NCBI RefSeq assembly: GCF_000227465.1
Contig: NC_016047.1
Span: 2,832,857-2,896,856 of the forward strand
Direction: 5' to 3'
Length of the DNA: 64,000 nt
From: Bacillus spizizenii TU-B-10
GTDB taxonomy: Bacteria; Bacillota; Bacilli; Bacillales; Bacillaceae
Notes under the pieces: generated by a model
What the model saw: only the letters and a program-made list of their open reading frames with translations
Databases searched by the model: none
Told to the model about the DNA's origin: nothing
Translations under genes and position numbers: made by a program
In this document: piece by piece, positions 49,085-59,186 of the stretch
Numbering within the stretch: position 1 is the stretch's first letter
Layout of the letters: the number at the start of each line of letters is the position of its first letter

Positions 49085-49465
49085 TTATTCCATCGGACTG
49101 CAAATTTCAATATAATGTCCATCCGGGTCAGCGATATAGGCGACCGTCTGCCCCCATGGCTTCACTTTCGGCTCCCCAATAATCGTGACACCTTGTTCTC
49201 TTACCCTTTTAATAACCTCTTCTACGTTTTCAGTGACAAATCCGATTTCAAATGTGTTTGAAGCAGATGTATCTGGAATGTCTAGCTGCGTGATTTCTCT
49301 GGCGCTTTCTCGCGTATTAAGCGCCAATATCGTAGATCCTGTTTCAAATTCGACATACGTTCCGTGTTCAGCACGAATCGGCAGTCCTAAAATATCCCGA
49401 TAAAAATGAATGGCCCGCTTGCTGTCTGATACGTATAGAATAAGATATTTCATTGATAGATTCAT
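49085..49465 (-). CDS. ysfE: VOC-family (glyoxalase-like) protein
   Basis: 126 aa with one vicinal-oxygen-chelate fold: two beta-alpha-beta-beta-beta units, [21 protein letters not shown] at the start and [18 protein letters not shown] plus [13 protein letters not shown] at the end. The final glutamate of PDGHYIEI is the usual metal ligand. Substrate unknown. ATG 49465 follows AGGGGGATTGGGA. It lies 34 bases after cstA on the same strand, probably co-transcribed. The symbol is from remembered gene order and is less sure than the family. Confidence 0.78.
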   Translation of the reverse strand: MNLSMKYLILYVSDSKRAIHFYRDILGLPIRAEHGTYVEFETGSTILALNTRESAREITQLDIPDTSASNTFEIGFVTENVEEVIKRVREQGVTIIGEPKVKPWGQTVAYIADPDGHYIEICSPME

Positions 49466-49498
49466 TCCCAATCCCCCTCAACATTTTCATTAGCCCTT

Positions 49499-51295
49499 CT
49501 ATCCCGGGATAGAAGCTTCCATCCTTAAGCTCGGATCTCTCCACATCTGCGCCCATTTTTTCACAGCCGCCACGATAATGATGAAGCCTAACAGCAGCAT
49601 GATGATCGATAATACGCCATTCAATACACTGTAGCCTGCTGCTTCAGGATTGAGATACACATTGCGCACCATCCAATAGCCTGCATAATTGACAGTGACA
49701 TATAAATAGGCAAGCGGGATAAGGCAGGTCAGAATGTAACGGCGTTTATCAGCGATTTTCAGCACTATAGTCGCTCCGATAATCAGCCCAACTGAAGCCA
49801 TCAGCTGATTGGACACGCCAAACAGCGCCCAAATAGAACCGATATCCCCTGAATACAGCAAATAGCCCCACATGAAGCAGGCAAGTGCGCTGGCAAATAC
49901 AGATCCCGGAATCCAGTCTGTTTTCTTCAGCGGTTTATACACCTCTCCAAAGAAATCCTGGATCAAATACCGGGCAACACGTGTCCCCGCATCAATCGCT
50001 GTTAAAATAAATACGGCTTCAAACATAATGACAAATTGGAAAAAGTATGAGGCCAAATGGCTGAAAAATGGCATTTCCGTAAAAATATAAGTCATTCCCA
50101 CCGCAAGCGTGACGGCTCCCCCTGTTCTTCCTTCTAAGTCCAAACCGATTTCCCTGCTCAATTCAGGCAAATGGACGACATCCATACCGAGCGTACGGAA
50201 AACCTCAGGCGTACTGTTAATTGCAAAGTAATCAGCAGGCTGCAAGGCGGTCGCTGCAATCAGCGCCATGATGCCGACAAGGCACTCGACAAGCATTGCA
50301 CCAAACGCAACCGGCTTCATATCACTCCATTTATTCAGCATTTTCGGCGTCGTACCTGAACCGACAAAGGCATGGAATCCCGAGATCGCACCGCAGGCGA
50401 TGGTTATTGAAATGAACGGCCAAACAGGCCCTGCCAGCACCGGTCCTCCGCCTTTTACGAATTCTGTAAACGCAGGAAACGGGATGGACGGATTGACCAC
50501 AAACATCCCTGCAATCAAAGCGATAAAAACACCGATTTTCATAAAGCTGCTTAAATAATCACGCGGTGCAAGCAGCAGCCAAACGGGAAGCGCCGCTGCA
50601 AAGAACGCATAAACAGGGAGCGCTATTGCAAGCGTTTTCGTATCTAGCGTTAAAAAGTCACCGAGCGCGGTAGTCTGCACCCATGGGCCAATAAAGACTC
50701 CTACCATTAAAAAGAGAAAGCCGATCGTTGACGCAAGCTTTAAATTTCCCGTTTTCTTATAAAATAAGCCCACGCCCATCGCAATCGGAATCGTAATCCC
50801 TACCGCAAATGTTCCCCATGGATTGCGTTCAAGCGCATGCAGCACAACCATCGACAGACCCGCCATCGTAATCGTGATAATAAACAGCATGGACAGTCCC
50901 GTACAAAATCCGGCAACAGGGCCGAGCTCGTCCTTCGCTACTTCTGACAGCGATTTTCCATTTTTGCGCATCGAGGCAAACAGCACAACAATATCATGGA
51001 CGGCTCCCCCTATTACCGCCCCGATTAACAGCCATAACAACCCCGGCAAATAGCCGAACTGCGCCGCCAGAATCGGTCCGACCAACGGCCCAGCCGCTGC
51101 GATTGCCGCAAAATGATGGCCGAACGAAACCCATTTATTTGTAGGCACATAATCTTTTCCATCCTCAAGCGCGTGAGCAGGCGTTGGCTTGTCATCATTC
51201 ACTTTGAGAACCTTCACCATCATAAATGTTCCGTATAAACGATAGGCGATAGCCAAAATACACATTGACGCTATCACAATTGTAACCGCATTCAT
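49499..51295 (-). CDS. cstA: Carbon starvation protein CstA, membrane transporter
   Basis: 598 aa with about sixteen hydrophobic segments over the whole length. Family motifs: GHHFAAIAAAGPLVGPILAAQ (near residue 60), GAVHDIVVLFASMR (near 98) and ISGFHAFVGSGTTPKML (near 304). CstA proteins take up peptides and, in some bacteria, pyruvate; the substrate here is not shown by sequence. ATG follows GGGATGGGAGAA. ysfE follows; the PadR-DUF4097 cassette lies upstream behind a terminator. Confidence 0.94.
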   Translation of the reverse strand: MNAVTIVIASMCILAIAYRLYGTFMMVKVLKVNDDKPTPAHALEDGKDYVPTNKWVSFGHHFAAIAAAGPLVGPILAAQFGYLPGLLWLLIGAVIGGAVHDIVVLFASMRKNGKSLSEVAKDELGPVAGFCTGLSMLFIITITMAGLSMVVLHALERNPWGTFAVGITIPIAMGVGLFYKKTGNLKLASTIGFLFLMVGVFIGPWVQTTALGDFLTLDTKTLAIALPVYAFFAAALPVWLLLAPRDYLSSFMKIGVFIALIAGMFVVNPSIPFPAFTEFVKGGGPVLAGPVWPFISITIACGAISGFHAFVGSGTTPKMLNKWSDMKPVAFGAMLVECLVGIMALIAATALQPADYFAINSTPEVFRTLGMDVVHLPELSREIGLDLEGRTGGAVTLAVGMTYIFTEMPFFSHLASYFFQFVIMFEAVFILTAIDAGTRVARYLIQDFFGEVYKPLKKTDWIPGSVFASALACFMWGYLLYSGDIGSIWALFGVSNQLMASVGLIIGATIVLKIADKRRYILTCLIPLAYLYVTVNYAGYWMVRNVYLNPEAAGYSVLNGVLSIIMLLLGFIIIVAAVKKWAQMWRDPSLRMEASIPG

Positions 51296-51365
51296 TTTCT
51301 CCCATCCCCTTTGCTGTTTTTCATAAATATATCATAATTTCATGGTGAAAAGCGGTCATTTTTTC

Positions 51366-51402
51366 CTATACAAAAAAGCCGGCTGGAATGGGCCGGCTTG
51401 TG
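51366..51402 (-). terminator. Terminator of the PadR-DUF1700-DUF4097 operon
   Basis: Minus-strand AAGCCGGC/GCCGGCTT with loop CCATTCCA and six T. It separates the cassette from cstA. Confidence 0.88.
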
Positions 51403-51406
51403 GCAA

Positions 51407-52300
51407 TTAGTTTAGTTCAATGTCTCCAGATGTTGTACGAACTTTTAAACGGTTAGAGGTCCCGCTATCACCTACATAACCTACAATACGATGCTCTGAT
51501 TTTTCTTTATACAAGATGTGATCGAGATTGGCCGCGGCATCACCTGAGTCTGCATGAAAATCCACTGCCAAAGATGCAGGTTCTTTCTGATACTCTACTG
51601 ACACACTTCCGCTCGTAGTGACGATGTCGATCTCTTCGTTCTGATGATCCTGAAGAAGATCAATATCCCCGGAAGTTGTCTTATAGTTCACCTTTTCAGC
51701 TGTTGTGCGGCTGCTTTTTATTGATCCGCTTGTTGTCTTTACCTCACCTTGGCCGAATGAATTTTGGTCAGTTTGAATTTCTCCGCTCGTTGTTTTTAGC
51801 GTCAGCTCGTTTTCGATGCGTGTATGCTTCAGCTCAATATTTCCTGATGTAGAGTCAGCAGCTGCTTGATCCGTTTGCGCATTTCCTATCAGAATATCGC
51901 CAGAGGTTGTCGTTACGGTTATCTCATCATACTTCTTTTCCGGAATCGTGATGGTGATTTTCATATCCTTTTCGCTGCCCCACGGTATAAAAGAGATGAT
52001 ATTCTCGCGTGCTATTTGATTGATTTTTAATGAATTGCCATCTTGGCTCACATCGAACAGCTTTTTGCTTTTATCACTGACTTGTCCTTCAGCAGCTACC
52101 TGAATATCATCCGTTTGCCCGCTTTTGACCTCTGCATGCATCGAGCTCGTTGTTACCACAATTTTTTTAATATCTGCAGCATCATATGTTTCGGCAGCTT
52201 TCACCTCTTCTTTTGTAAAATCCGAGGCAGCTGCAGAGATGACAGCCCCGATTACCCCGACTGCAAATACTGCGATCAATCCTATTATGATTTTTTTCAT
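51407..52300 (-). CDS. DUF4097 (YvlB-like) beta-repeat protein, membrane anchored
   Basis: 297 aa. Residues 1-26 are an N-terminal hydrophobic anchor or signal (MKKIIIGLIAVFAVGVIGAV). From about residue 120 the sequence repeats TTSG followed by a short strand, at least seven times: TTTSGDILIG, STSGNIELK, KTTSGEIQT, KTTSGSIKS, KTTSGDIDL, TTSGSVSVE, RTTSGDIEL. This is the repeat pattern of DUF4097 and predicts a right-handed beta-helix facing the cell exterior. Last gene of the cassette; its start overlaps the DUF1700 gene by four bases. Function unknown; related proteins are linked to envelope stress. Confidence 0.85.
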   Translation of the reverse strand: MKKIIIGLIAVFAVGVIGAVISAAASDFTKEEVKAAETYDAADIKKIVVTTSSMHAEVKSGQTDDIQVAAEGQVSDKSKKLFDVSQDGNSLKINQIARENIISFIPWGSEKDMKITITIPEKKYDEITVTTTSGDILIGNAQTDQAAADSTSGNIELKHTRIENELTLKTTSGEIQTDQNSFGQGEVKTTSGSIKSSRTTAEKVNYKTTSGDIDLLQDHQNEEIDIVTTSGSVSVEYQKEPASLAVDFHADSGDAAANLDHILYKEKSEHRIVGYVGDSGTSNRLKVRTTSGDIELN

Positions 52301-52851
52301 GTCTGCGCCCCCGTCACCAGCTTTAAATTATATCTGATATATCGCAAACTCATGCCATACAGCAGCTTGCCTAAATGCCACAGCCCTATACACAAGAGCA
52401 GCCCCAGACTGCCAAACACGAGTGATAAAAAGAACTCCAGCATCATGTGCGTATTCATTTGAAACATCACCATGCCGACAAACATAATTGGTGATACAGA
52501 AAGTGCAAGCGCCGCCCCGCATAAACCCACGTACACTCCAAAAATGCCAATAGCTGGTCCCAGCACAAAAATCAAATTTAAGATGCTTATCGCTGCTGCT
52601 GAACATGCCATCTGAAAGAGGTTCTTCTTAGGGCGCTGCACTGCTGGAGCAGTTTCCGTGACATCTGGCACCAATTCCTTTGCTATTTGTTTTGGGGAGC
52701 CGAGTTCCCTGATGATGTCCGCTTCCGGCCTGCCTTCTTTCATCCCTTCTGTAATATGTTCTTCAAAATCAAATAAGATCTCATTCCGCTCTTCTTTAGA
52801 AAGCGGCTGTAACTCTTTACTTAACTCCTGTAAAAACTGTTCTTGATTCAT
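52297..52851 (-). CDS. DUF1700/HAAS-domain membrane protein
   Basis: 184 aa. Residues 1-62 are the HAAS-type helical domain (FLQELSKELQPLSKEERNEI, HITEGMKEGRPEADIIRELG, PKQIAKEL). Residues 80-160 hold two to three transmembrane segments. It overlaps both neighbours by four bases (ATGA), so the three proteins are translationally coupled. In Firmicutes such proteins commonly sit between a PadR regulator and a DUF4097 protein. Its activity is unknown; it may link the regulator or envelope protein to the membrane (inference). Confidence 0.85.
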   Translation of the reverse strand: MNQEQFLQELSKELQPLSKEERNEILFDFEEHITEGMKEGRPEADIIRELGSPKQIAKELVPDVTETAPAVQRPKKNLFQMACSAAAISILNLIFVLGPAIGIFGVYVGLCGAALALSVSPIMFVGMVMFQMNTHMMLEFFLSLVFGSLGLLLCIGLWHLGKLLYGMSLRYIRYNLKLVTGAQT

Positions 52852-53174
52852 CGTTCTCCTCCCCTTGCCGCATCAATGATTTGATTGACAGATGCTGTGA
52901 ACTGATCCCATTCTGCCAGCAGCAGTTTCATTCGCATGAAACCAAGCTTTGACATCGTGTAATATTTTCTGGCAGGCCCTTCGGAAGACGGCGCCATATA
53001 TGTTTCTAAATACTCTTCTTTCGTCAGTCTCCTGAGAAGAGGATATAAGGTGCCTTCAGCAATCGCCATGTGCCTGGAAATGTTTTGAGAAAGCTCATAT
53101 CCGTATTGGTCTTTTTCGGATATTAATACAAGCACACATAGCTCTAATGCTCCCTTTTTGAATTGAGCATTCAT
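52848..53174 (-). CDS. PadR-family transcriptional regulator
   Basis: 108 aa. Winged helix: FKKGALELCVLVLISEKDQYGYELSQNISRHM, then IAEGTLYPLLRRLTKEEYLE as recognition helix and wing, and GPARKYYTMSKLG, all PadR hallmarks. The short C-terminal helix places it in PadR subfamily 2 (short form), usually a dimer. ATG 53174 is eight bases after GGGAGG; an adjacent ATG at 53177 is also possible. First gene of the cassette, with repeats at its promoter suggesting autoregulation. Confidence 0.9.
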   Translation of the reverse strand: MNAQFKKGALELCVLVLISEKDQYGYELSQNISRHMAIAEGTLYPLLRRLTKEEYLETYMAPSSEGPARKYYTMSKLGFMRMKLLLAEWDQFTASVNQIIDAARGGER

Positions 53175-53231
53175 CATAAGATCCTCCCTGCGGCTGGTCA
53201 ATTTTGTTTATTTTTCCCACCACTTATCCAT

Positions 53232-53260
53232 ATGGTAACATCCACTACTGAACATTACAA
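53232..53260 (-). promoter_or_regulatory. Sigma-A-like promoter of the cassette
   Basis: TTGTAA (53255-53260), a 17-base spacer and TACCAT (53232-53237) on the minus strand, a moderate match. Confidence 0.5.
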
Positions 53261-53282
53261 GGTACTGAATGATATCTACTGA
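53246..53282. repeat. Three TCAGTA direct repeats at the cassette promoter
   Basis: TACTGA (TCAGTA on the minus strand) occurs at 53246-53251, 53263-53268 and 53277-53282. One copy lies in the promoter spacer and one just upstream of the -35. They are candidate operator half-sites for the PadR protein. Confidence 0.55.
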
Positions 53283-53292
53283 CAAAAAAAGA

Positions 53293-53323
53293 AAAACCGG
53301 AGAGAGATCTCCGGCTTTGTTTC
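53293..53323 (-). terminator. Terminator of the ara operon after abfA
   Basis: Minus-strand AGCCGGAGA/TCTCCGG-type stem, then TTTTTC and a further T7. Confidence 0.88.
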
Positions 53324-53325
53324 TC

Positions 53326-54846
<1,521 letters not shown>

Positions 54847-55692
54847 TTAACCTTTGACTCCGCCTACTGTCAAGCCGGAGATAAAGTACTTTTGGAAAAA
54901 CAAGAAAATGATAATCACCGGCAAAATCGCAAATACTGAGCCGGATATGAGCATGTCATAGTTGTTTCCGTAAGGGCTCAGCAAACTGGACAGCCCAATT
55001 GGAAGCGTAAACATTTCTTTCGAACGAAGCACGATCAGCGGCCATAAGAAGTTGTTCCAGCTGTTTAAGGACTGGAGGATAATCATCGCGCCGAAAGCCG
55101 GTTTCATCAGCGGCGCCATAATCCTGAAAAAGATGCCGAATTCCGTACAGCCGTCCATTCTTGCAGAGTCCAGCAGATCTCTTGGCAAACCAAGCGCATA
55201 CTGCCTGAAAAAGAAAACAGCAACAGGCGAAACGATGAACGGCAATATGACACCCGTATACGAATCAATCAAATGCAGTCCGACGGTAAGCTTAAACAAC
55301 GGAAGCATCATCACTTCCAGCGGAACCATCATAATAATCAGCACAAGAACAAAGATGATATTTCTGCCCTTAAAATCATAAACCGCAAGCCCGTACCCGA
55401 TCATCGAAGAAAAAAACAGAGTGAGCACGGTCGTAAAAAGTCCGAGCACAAGACTGTTAAAAAACCATTTGAAATAAATGCTGCCGCCATTAAACAGAAA
55501 TGTGTAGTTATCAAAACTCATCACTTTTGGATCAATATCAAGATTCAGCCCCACACGCAAAAGCTCAGATGACGGCTTTAATGATCCTAAAAGCAAACAG
55601 AAAATCGGAAAAATATACAATAGGCTCAGCATAATAAAAAACAGGGTTAGTGCGATTCTGTAAACGCTAAACTGAGGACTGTGCCGCAACAT
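54847..55692 (-). CDS. araQ: Arabino-oligosaccharide ABC permease AraQ
   Basis: 281 aa with six transmembrane segments. The EAA loop for ATPase contact is LLDSARMDGCTEFGIFFRI (near residue 180). It belongs to the MalG type of sugar permeases and pairs with AraP. It is adjacent to araP with no gap. No ATPase gene is present in the operon; in B. subtilis the shared ATPase MsmX energises it (literature). Confidence 0.95.
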   Translation of the reverse strand: MLRHSPQFSVYRIALTLFFIMLSLLYIFPIFCLLLGSLKPSSELLRVGLNLDIDPKVMSFDNYTFLFNGGSIYFKWFFNSLVLGLFTTVLTLFFSSMIGYGLAVYDFKGRNIIFVLVLIIMMVPLEVMMLPLFKLTVGLHLIDSYTGVILPFIVSPVAVFFFRQYALGLPRDLLDSARMDGCTEFGIFFRIMAPLMKPAFGAMIILQSLNSWNNFLWPLIVLRSKEMFTLPIGLSSLLSPYGNNYDMLISGSVFAILPVIIIFLFFQKYFISGLTVGGVKG

Positions 55693-56634
55693 TTATCCCT
55701 CCCCCTTAAACGAGCCTGACAGCTTTAATGAAATCAGGCTGACAACAAGTATCACAATCAAAAGCACAATGCCGATGGCCGCTCCGTATCCCATTTCGTT
55801 GTAGGCAAGCCCCTGCTGATACAAATATCCGACAAGCGTCAGACCAATATTACCCGGGGAATTATTCTGCCAAAGGACGTAGCTTTCCTCAAACATTCTG
55901 AATCCGCCGATGATACTGATGGTCAGCACATATACGGTTACTGGCTTGAGAAATGGCAGCGTAATGTGCCGGAATTTTTTCATCGTATTCGCGCCGTCAA
56001 TATCGGCGGCTTCGTAAAGCTCTTTCGGCACATTTTGCAAACCGGCCAAAAAGTAAAGGATGTTGATTCCCATCCATCTCCACGAAGCAAGCAGCACCAT
56101 TAAAAACATGCCGGTATGCTCATTGTTCATCCAGTTCTGAGGTGAAAAGCCAAGTTTAAGTAAGATGGAATTGGCCAGCGATGTTTCCATTTCTCCGAAG
56201 ATCAGCCGAAAAATGATCCCCGCCACAATTGTAGAAGTCAATGCCGGAATGAATAGCGCTGATTTGAATATATTTCTGAATTTGACAAGCTTTGAATTCA
56301 GGAATATGGCCAGAAGCAAAGGAACAGGAATCAGCACAATCAGCGTCCAAAAGGTGTATTCCAGCGTATTCCAAAGGGCTGTATAGAACGTCGGGTTGTT
56401 TAGTGCTGTATAATTAGACAATCCGACAAACGACACCTCTCCCGGCAAAATTCTTTGAAAGCTCATGATGAAGACACTAATGATGGGGTATAGAAAAAAT
56501 ACGAGAAAGGATAAAACGAATGGCGCAGTAAACAGATAGGGCGCCGCTTTTTTCGAATAAAATAAATCTCGCCAGCCTGATTGTTTCTCAGCTGAAGGAA
56601 CGGGATGAACCGTTCCCGTTTTCACAGGTTTCAT
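55693..56634 (-). CDS. araP: Arabino-oligosaccharide ABC permease AraP
   Basis: 313 aa, MalF-type permease with an N-terminal ~30-residue cytoplasmic tail and six transmembrane segments. EAA loop: ELYEAADIDGANTMKKFRHI (near residue 208). Works with AraQ and the lipoprotein AraN. ATG follows a GGGGAGGTTCTC site. Confidence 0.95.
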   Translation of the reverse strand: MKPVKTGTVHPVPSAEKQSGWRDLFYSKKAAPYLFTAPFVLSFLVFFLYPIISVFIMSFQRILPGEVSFVGLSNYTALNNPTFYTALWNTLEYTFWTLIVLIPVPLLLAIFLNSKLVKFRNIFKSALFIPALTSTIVAGIIFRLIFGEMETSLANSILLKLGFSPQNWMNNEHTGMFLMVLLASWRWMGINILYFLAGLQNVPKELYEAADIDGANTMKKFRHITLPFLKPVTVYVLTISIIGGFRMFEESYVLWQNNSPGNIGLTLVGYLYQQGLAYNEMGYGAAIGIVLLIVILVVSLISLKLSGSFKGEG

Positions 56635-56669
56635 GAGAACCTCCCCGCTTTCACTTTTTGAATGGGATT

Positions 56670-57971
56670 CTATTTCTGTTTCAGTTCACCTGCCGCTCTG
56701 TCCAAGGCTTGTTTAGGCGTTTTTTGCTGAGATTTAAGTGCGTCGAACAATACACTTCTGTTGACAAGGTCTGAAGCCTTGGCAAAATCCTCATGTAAAT
56801 ATATCGGATTGATTTCATCCTTGATATCGAGCAGCATAGAAAAAATGCCTGTTCCGTTTTGGAAGTAATCCGTGTATTTGTTTTTCTCTTTCAATTCCTT
56901 GGAGCTCCAGACATCCCAGCGAAGCGGGTCAAACCCGAGTACGCTCCAAAGCTTTTTGTTTCCTTCTTTAGAACCCTTCGCAAAGGCCAAAAACTCTTTT
57001 GCTAACTCAACATGCTTGGATTGCTTCGGTACAACAGTTGCCGTACCGCCCAAACCTGCCGAACGGTCGCCTCCCTCTTTCCATGCCGGAAGCGGCCGGA
57101 TGGCAATCTTCCCTTTCAGATCAGGCATATAATCTATGAATCTTCCCATATACCAAATCGGCATCAGAACCGACGCTGCTCCGCCTTGGTTCATAAAGCC
57201 GTAATATTCTTCACTATGATGCCCGCCGCCTGGTGCGGCAATCATCGTTTTATCATTAATCATGTCCTTTAAATATTGAAGTGTTTTTACATTGGTGTCA
57301 TTATTGAGGATCAGCTTGCCATTTTTATCAAAATAGCCTGAGTTTTGCTGTGAAATCATGGATAAGAACGTTCCGGAATCATTTGTTTCCACCGTTCCCA
57401 TCGGCTTTCCGGTTACTTTGCGCACTTTCTGCCCGGCTTTATGGTAATCATCCCATGTTTTAATATCATCAGGATCGACGCCGGCTTTTTTCATAACATC
57501 CATGTTATAAAACATCACTGTCGTCCCTACATGCGTATCCAGCCCGTAAAGCTTGCCGTTTTTGCTGTACAGGGTAAGCCGTGCCTCAACGAATTTATCG
57601 CGGTCCTTTTCAATCAGCGGAGTCAAGTCGGCAAGCGGGATATCAGAGCCCTTCAAAAAGTTTGAAAAACGAGCCAATTCGACATCGGCAATATCAGGGA
57701 CACCTTCTCCCGCGATTAAGGAGATAGACAAATTATCGTGCATTTGCCCATATGGATAAACGACCGTATTCAGTTTAATTTTGCGGTCAGGATATTTTTT
57801 GTTCCATTCCTTCACCATTTCCACATAAAATTGCTCATGAAGTCCGTTAAATGTCCAAAAGGTCAGTTCGGTTTCACCCGATTTCCCGGATGATCTTTCT
57901 GCTGAACACCCAGCAATGCATAATGTCAGCAGCATCATGAGCACAAGAAAACAGGCAGTCATTTTTTTCAT
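56670..57971 (-). CDS. araN: Arabino-oligosaccharide-binding lipoprotein AraN
   Basis: 433 aa. Lipoprotein signal: MKKMTACFLVLMMLLTLC, lipobox CIAGC with the lipidated cysteine near residue 22. The mature part is a family 1 solute-binding protein (ELTFWTFNGLHEQFY, WNKKYPDRKIKLN). ATG 57971 lies eight bases after AAGGGG; an in-frame ATG at 57989 has no site. Extracytoplasmic receptor for AraPQ. Confidence 0.95.
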   Translation of the reverse strand: MKKMTACFLVLMMLLTLCIAGCSAERSSGKSGETELTFWTFNGLHEQFYVEMVKEWNKKYPDRKIKLNTVVYPYGQMHDNLSISLIAGEGVPDIADVELARFSNFLKGSDIPLADLTPLIEKDRDKFVEARLTLYSKNGKLYGLDTHVGTTVMFYNMDVMKKAGVDPDDIKTWDDYHKAGQKVRKVTGKPMGTVETNDSGTFLSMISQQNSGYFDKNGKLILNNDTNVKTLQYLKDMINDKTMIAAPGGGHHSEEYYGFMNQGGAASVLMPIWYMGRFIDYMPDLKGKIAIRPLPAWKEGGDRSAGLGGTATVVPKQSKHVELAKEFLAFAKGSKEGNKKLWSVLGFDPLRWDVWSSKELKEKNKYTDYFQNGTGIFSMLLDIKDEINPIYLHEDFAKASDLVNRSVLFDALKSQQKTPKQALDRAAGELKQK

Positions 57972-58001
57972 TTGCGTTACCCCTTCCATTCGAGGTGCGG
58001 G

Positions 58002-59186
58002 CTATTCATATAGACCATGATTGATCAGCGTTTTGTTTTCATTGATGATTCTTAATCCGGTGCAGCGGTCTCTTAAGGTGTGCGCGTGTCTGAAGGCATT
58101 CTTGACGGAATCCTGCCCGACACCGATTTCGTCAAAAAACGCAGGGCCTCCGGCTGATCTCAGCCAATTGGCCAATACTTCTCCTTCTGGGAGCGTTTCA
58201 TAAGCCGATTGAATGGCTTGCCGCTGGCGCGGAGAAAATTCGTTCAGCCCGTCGTCCTGGGCGAGCTTTCTGTATGTGTCAGTTAATAACACAGCGGCAC
58301 AGCCCACCTTTGCCCCATGGAGAATCTGAGGCCGGTTTTTCTCCATTAATTCCATCTCAATCCAATGGGAAATATGATGCTCTCCCCCTGATGCCGGGCG
58401 GGAATGATCTAAAGCCAGCATGACAAGCCCCGACACAATTAAAGATTCCATTAAAACCTGTATGCCTGTTTCCGTTTTCATCGCAATGTCTTCTGTGTGT
58501 TCGATACAGGCATCAAGTGCCTCCTGAACGATCTTAGCCCCTGCTGGCGAATAAGGCTCGCCGGCAAGATGGCGGGATATCTCCCAATCAGCTAAAGACG
58601 TGATTTTACCGAGCATGTCGCCAAATCCAGCCGCCACCATTAACTGGGGTGCTGCTTTTAATAGATCCAGATCAGCGAACAGCGCGGACGGCGCCTTCGT
58701 TTGGATGGTTGTTTTCGTACCGTATAAAATAAGCGGCGCTCCGGCTGATGTAAAACCGTCTACAGATGGGGCAGTCGGGTAAGAAATAAACGGCAAATCC
58801 CTCTGAAACGCTGAGAAGCGCACAATATCATGAATCGTGCCCGAACCGACTGCGATCATGACATCCGTTGTTTTTTTCATATGGATCAGTACATGAATGA
58901 GAGACCGTTCATCAGCCGTCACATCTCCGGCTTCATTTTCCGGAATGATCAGGCACTCGGCGTGGAATCCTTCTTGATTCAAGCGGTCTTCCAAATCAAT
59001 TCCGGCAATGCGATGTGTATTCGAGTCGCAGACTAGGACGATCTGTTTGTGTTTTTTTCTTTTTACATACTCTAAAAGCGAATCGGCTGCTTGTTTTTCG
59101 AGAGCAATTTCTTCCATTTCGATAGGAAACGTCTTTTCTCCGGCTTGTTCAAAAGCACGCTGAACGTCAGCTGCGATACGATTCAT
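58002..59186 (-). CDS. araM: Glycerol-1-phosphate dehydrogenase AraM
   Basis: 394 aa of the G1P dehydrogenase/iron-alcohol-dehydrogenase fold. NAD-binding MIAVGSGTIHDIVRFSAF (near residue 118) and YPTAPSVDGFTSAGAPL; metal ligands in GGEHHISHWIEM. In B. subtilis it is a nickel-dependent enzyme making sn-glycerol-1-phosphate, and is not needed for arabinose use (literature). The start overlaps the araL stop by four bases. Confidence 0.95.
   Translation of the reverse strand: MNRIAADVQRAFEQAGEKTFPIEMEEIALEKQAADSLLEYVKRKKHKQIVLVCDSNTHRIAGIDLEDRLNQEGFHAECLIIPENEAGDVTADERSLIHVLIHMKKTTDVMIAVGSGTIHDIVRFSAFQRDLPFISYPTAPSVDGFTSAGAPLILYGTKTTIQTKAPSALFADLDLLKAAPQLMVAAGFGDMLGKITSLADWEISRHLAGEPYSPAGAKIVQEALDACIEHTEDIAMKTETGIQVLMESLIVSGLVMLALDHSRPASGGEHHISHWIEMELMEKNRPQILHGAKVGCAAVLLTDTYRKLAQDDGLNEFSPRQRQAIQSAYETLPEGEVLANWLRSAGGPAFFDEIGVGQDSVKNAFRHAHTLRDRCTGLRIINENKTLINHGLYE

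Noticed and set aside
51296-51360. Possible cre site upstream of cstA (TGAAAAGCGG)
   Set aside because: The CG core is shifted by one base relative to the cre consensus, so it does not fit.
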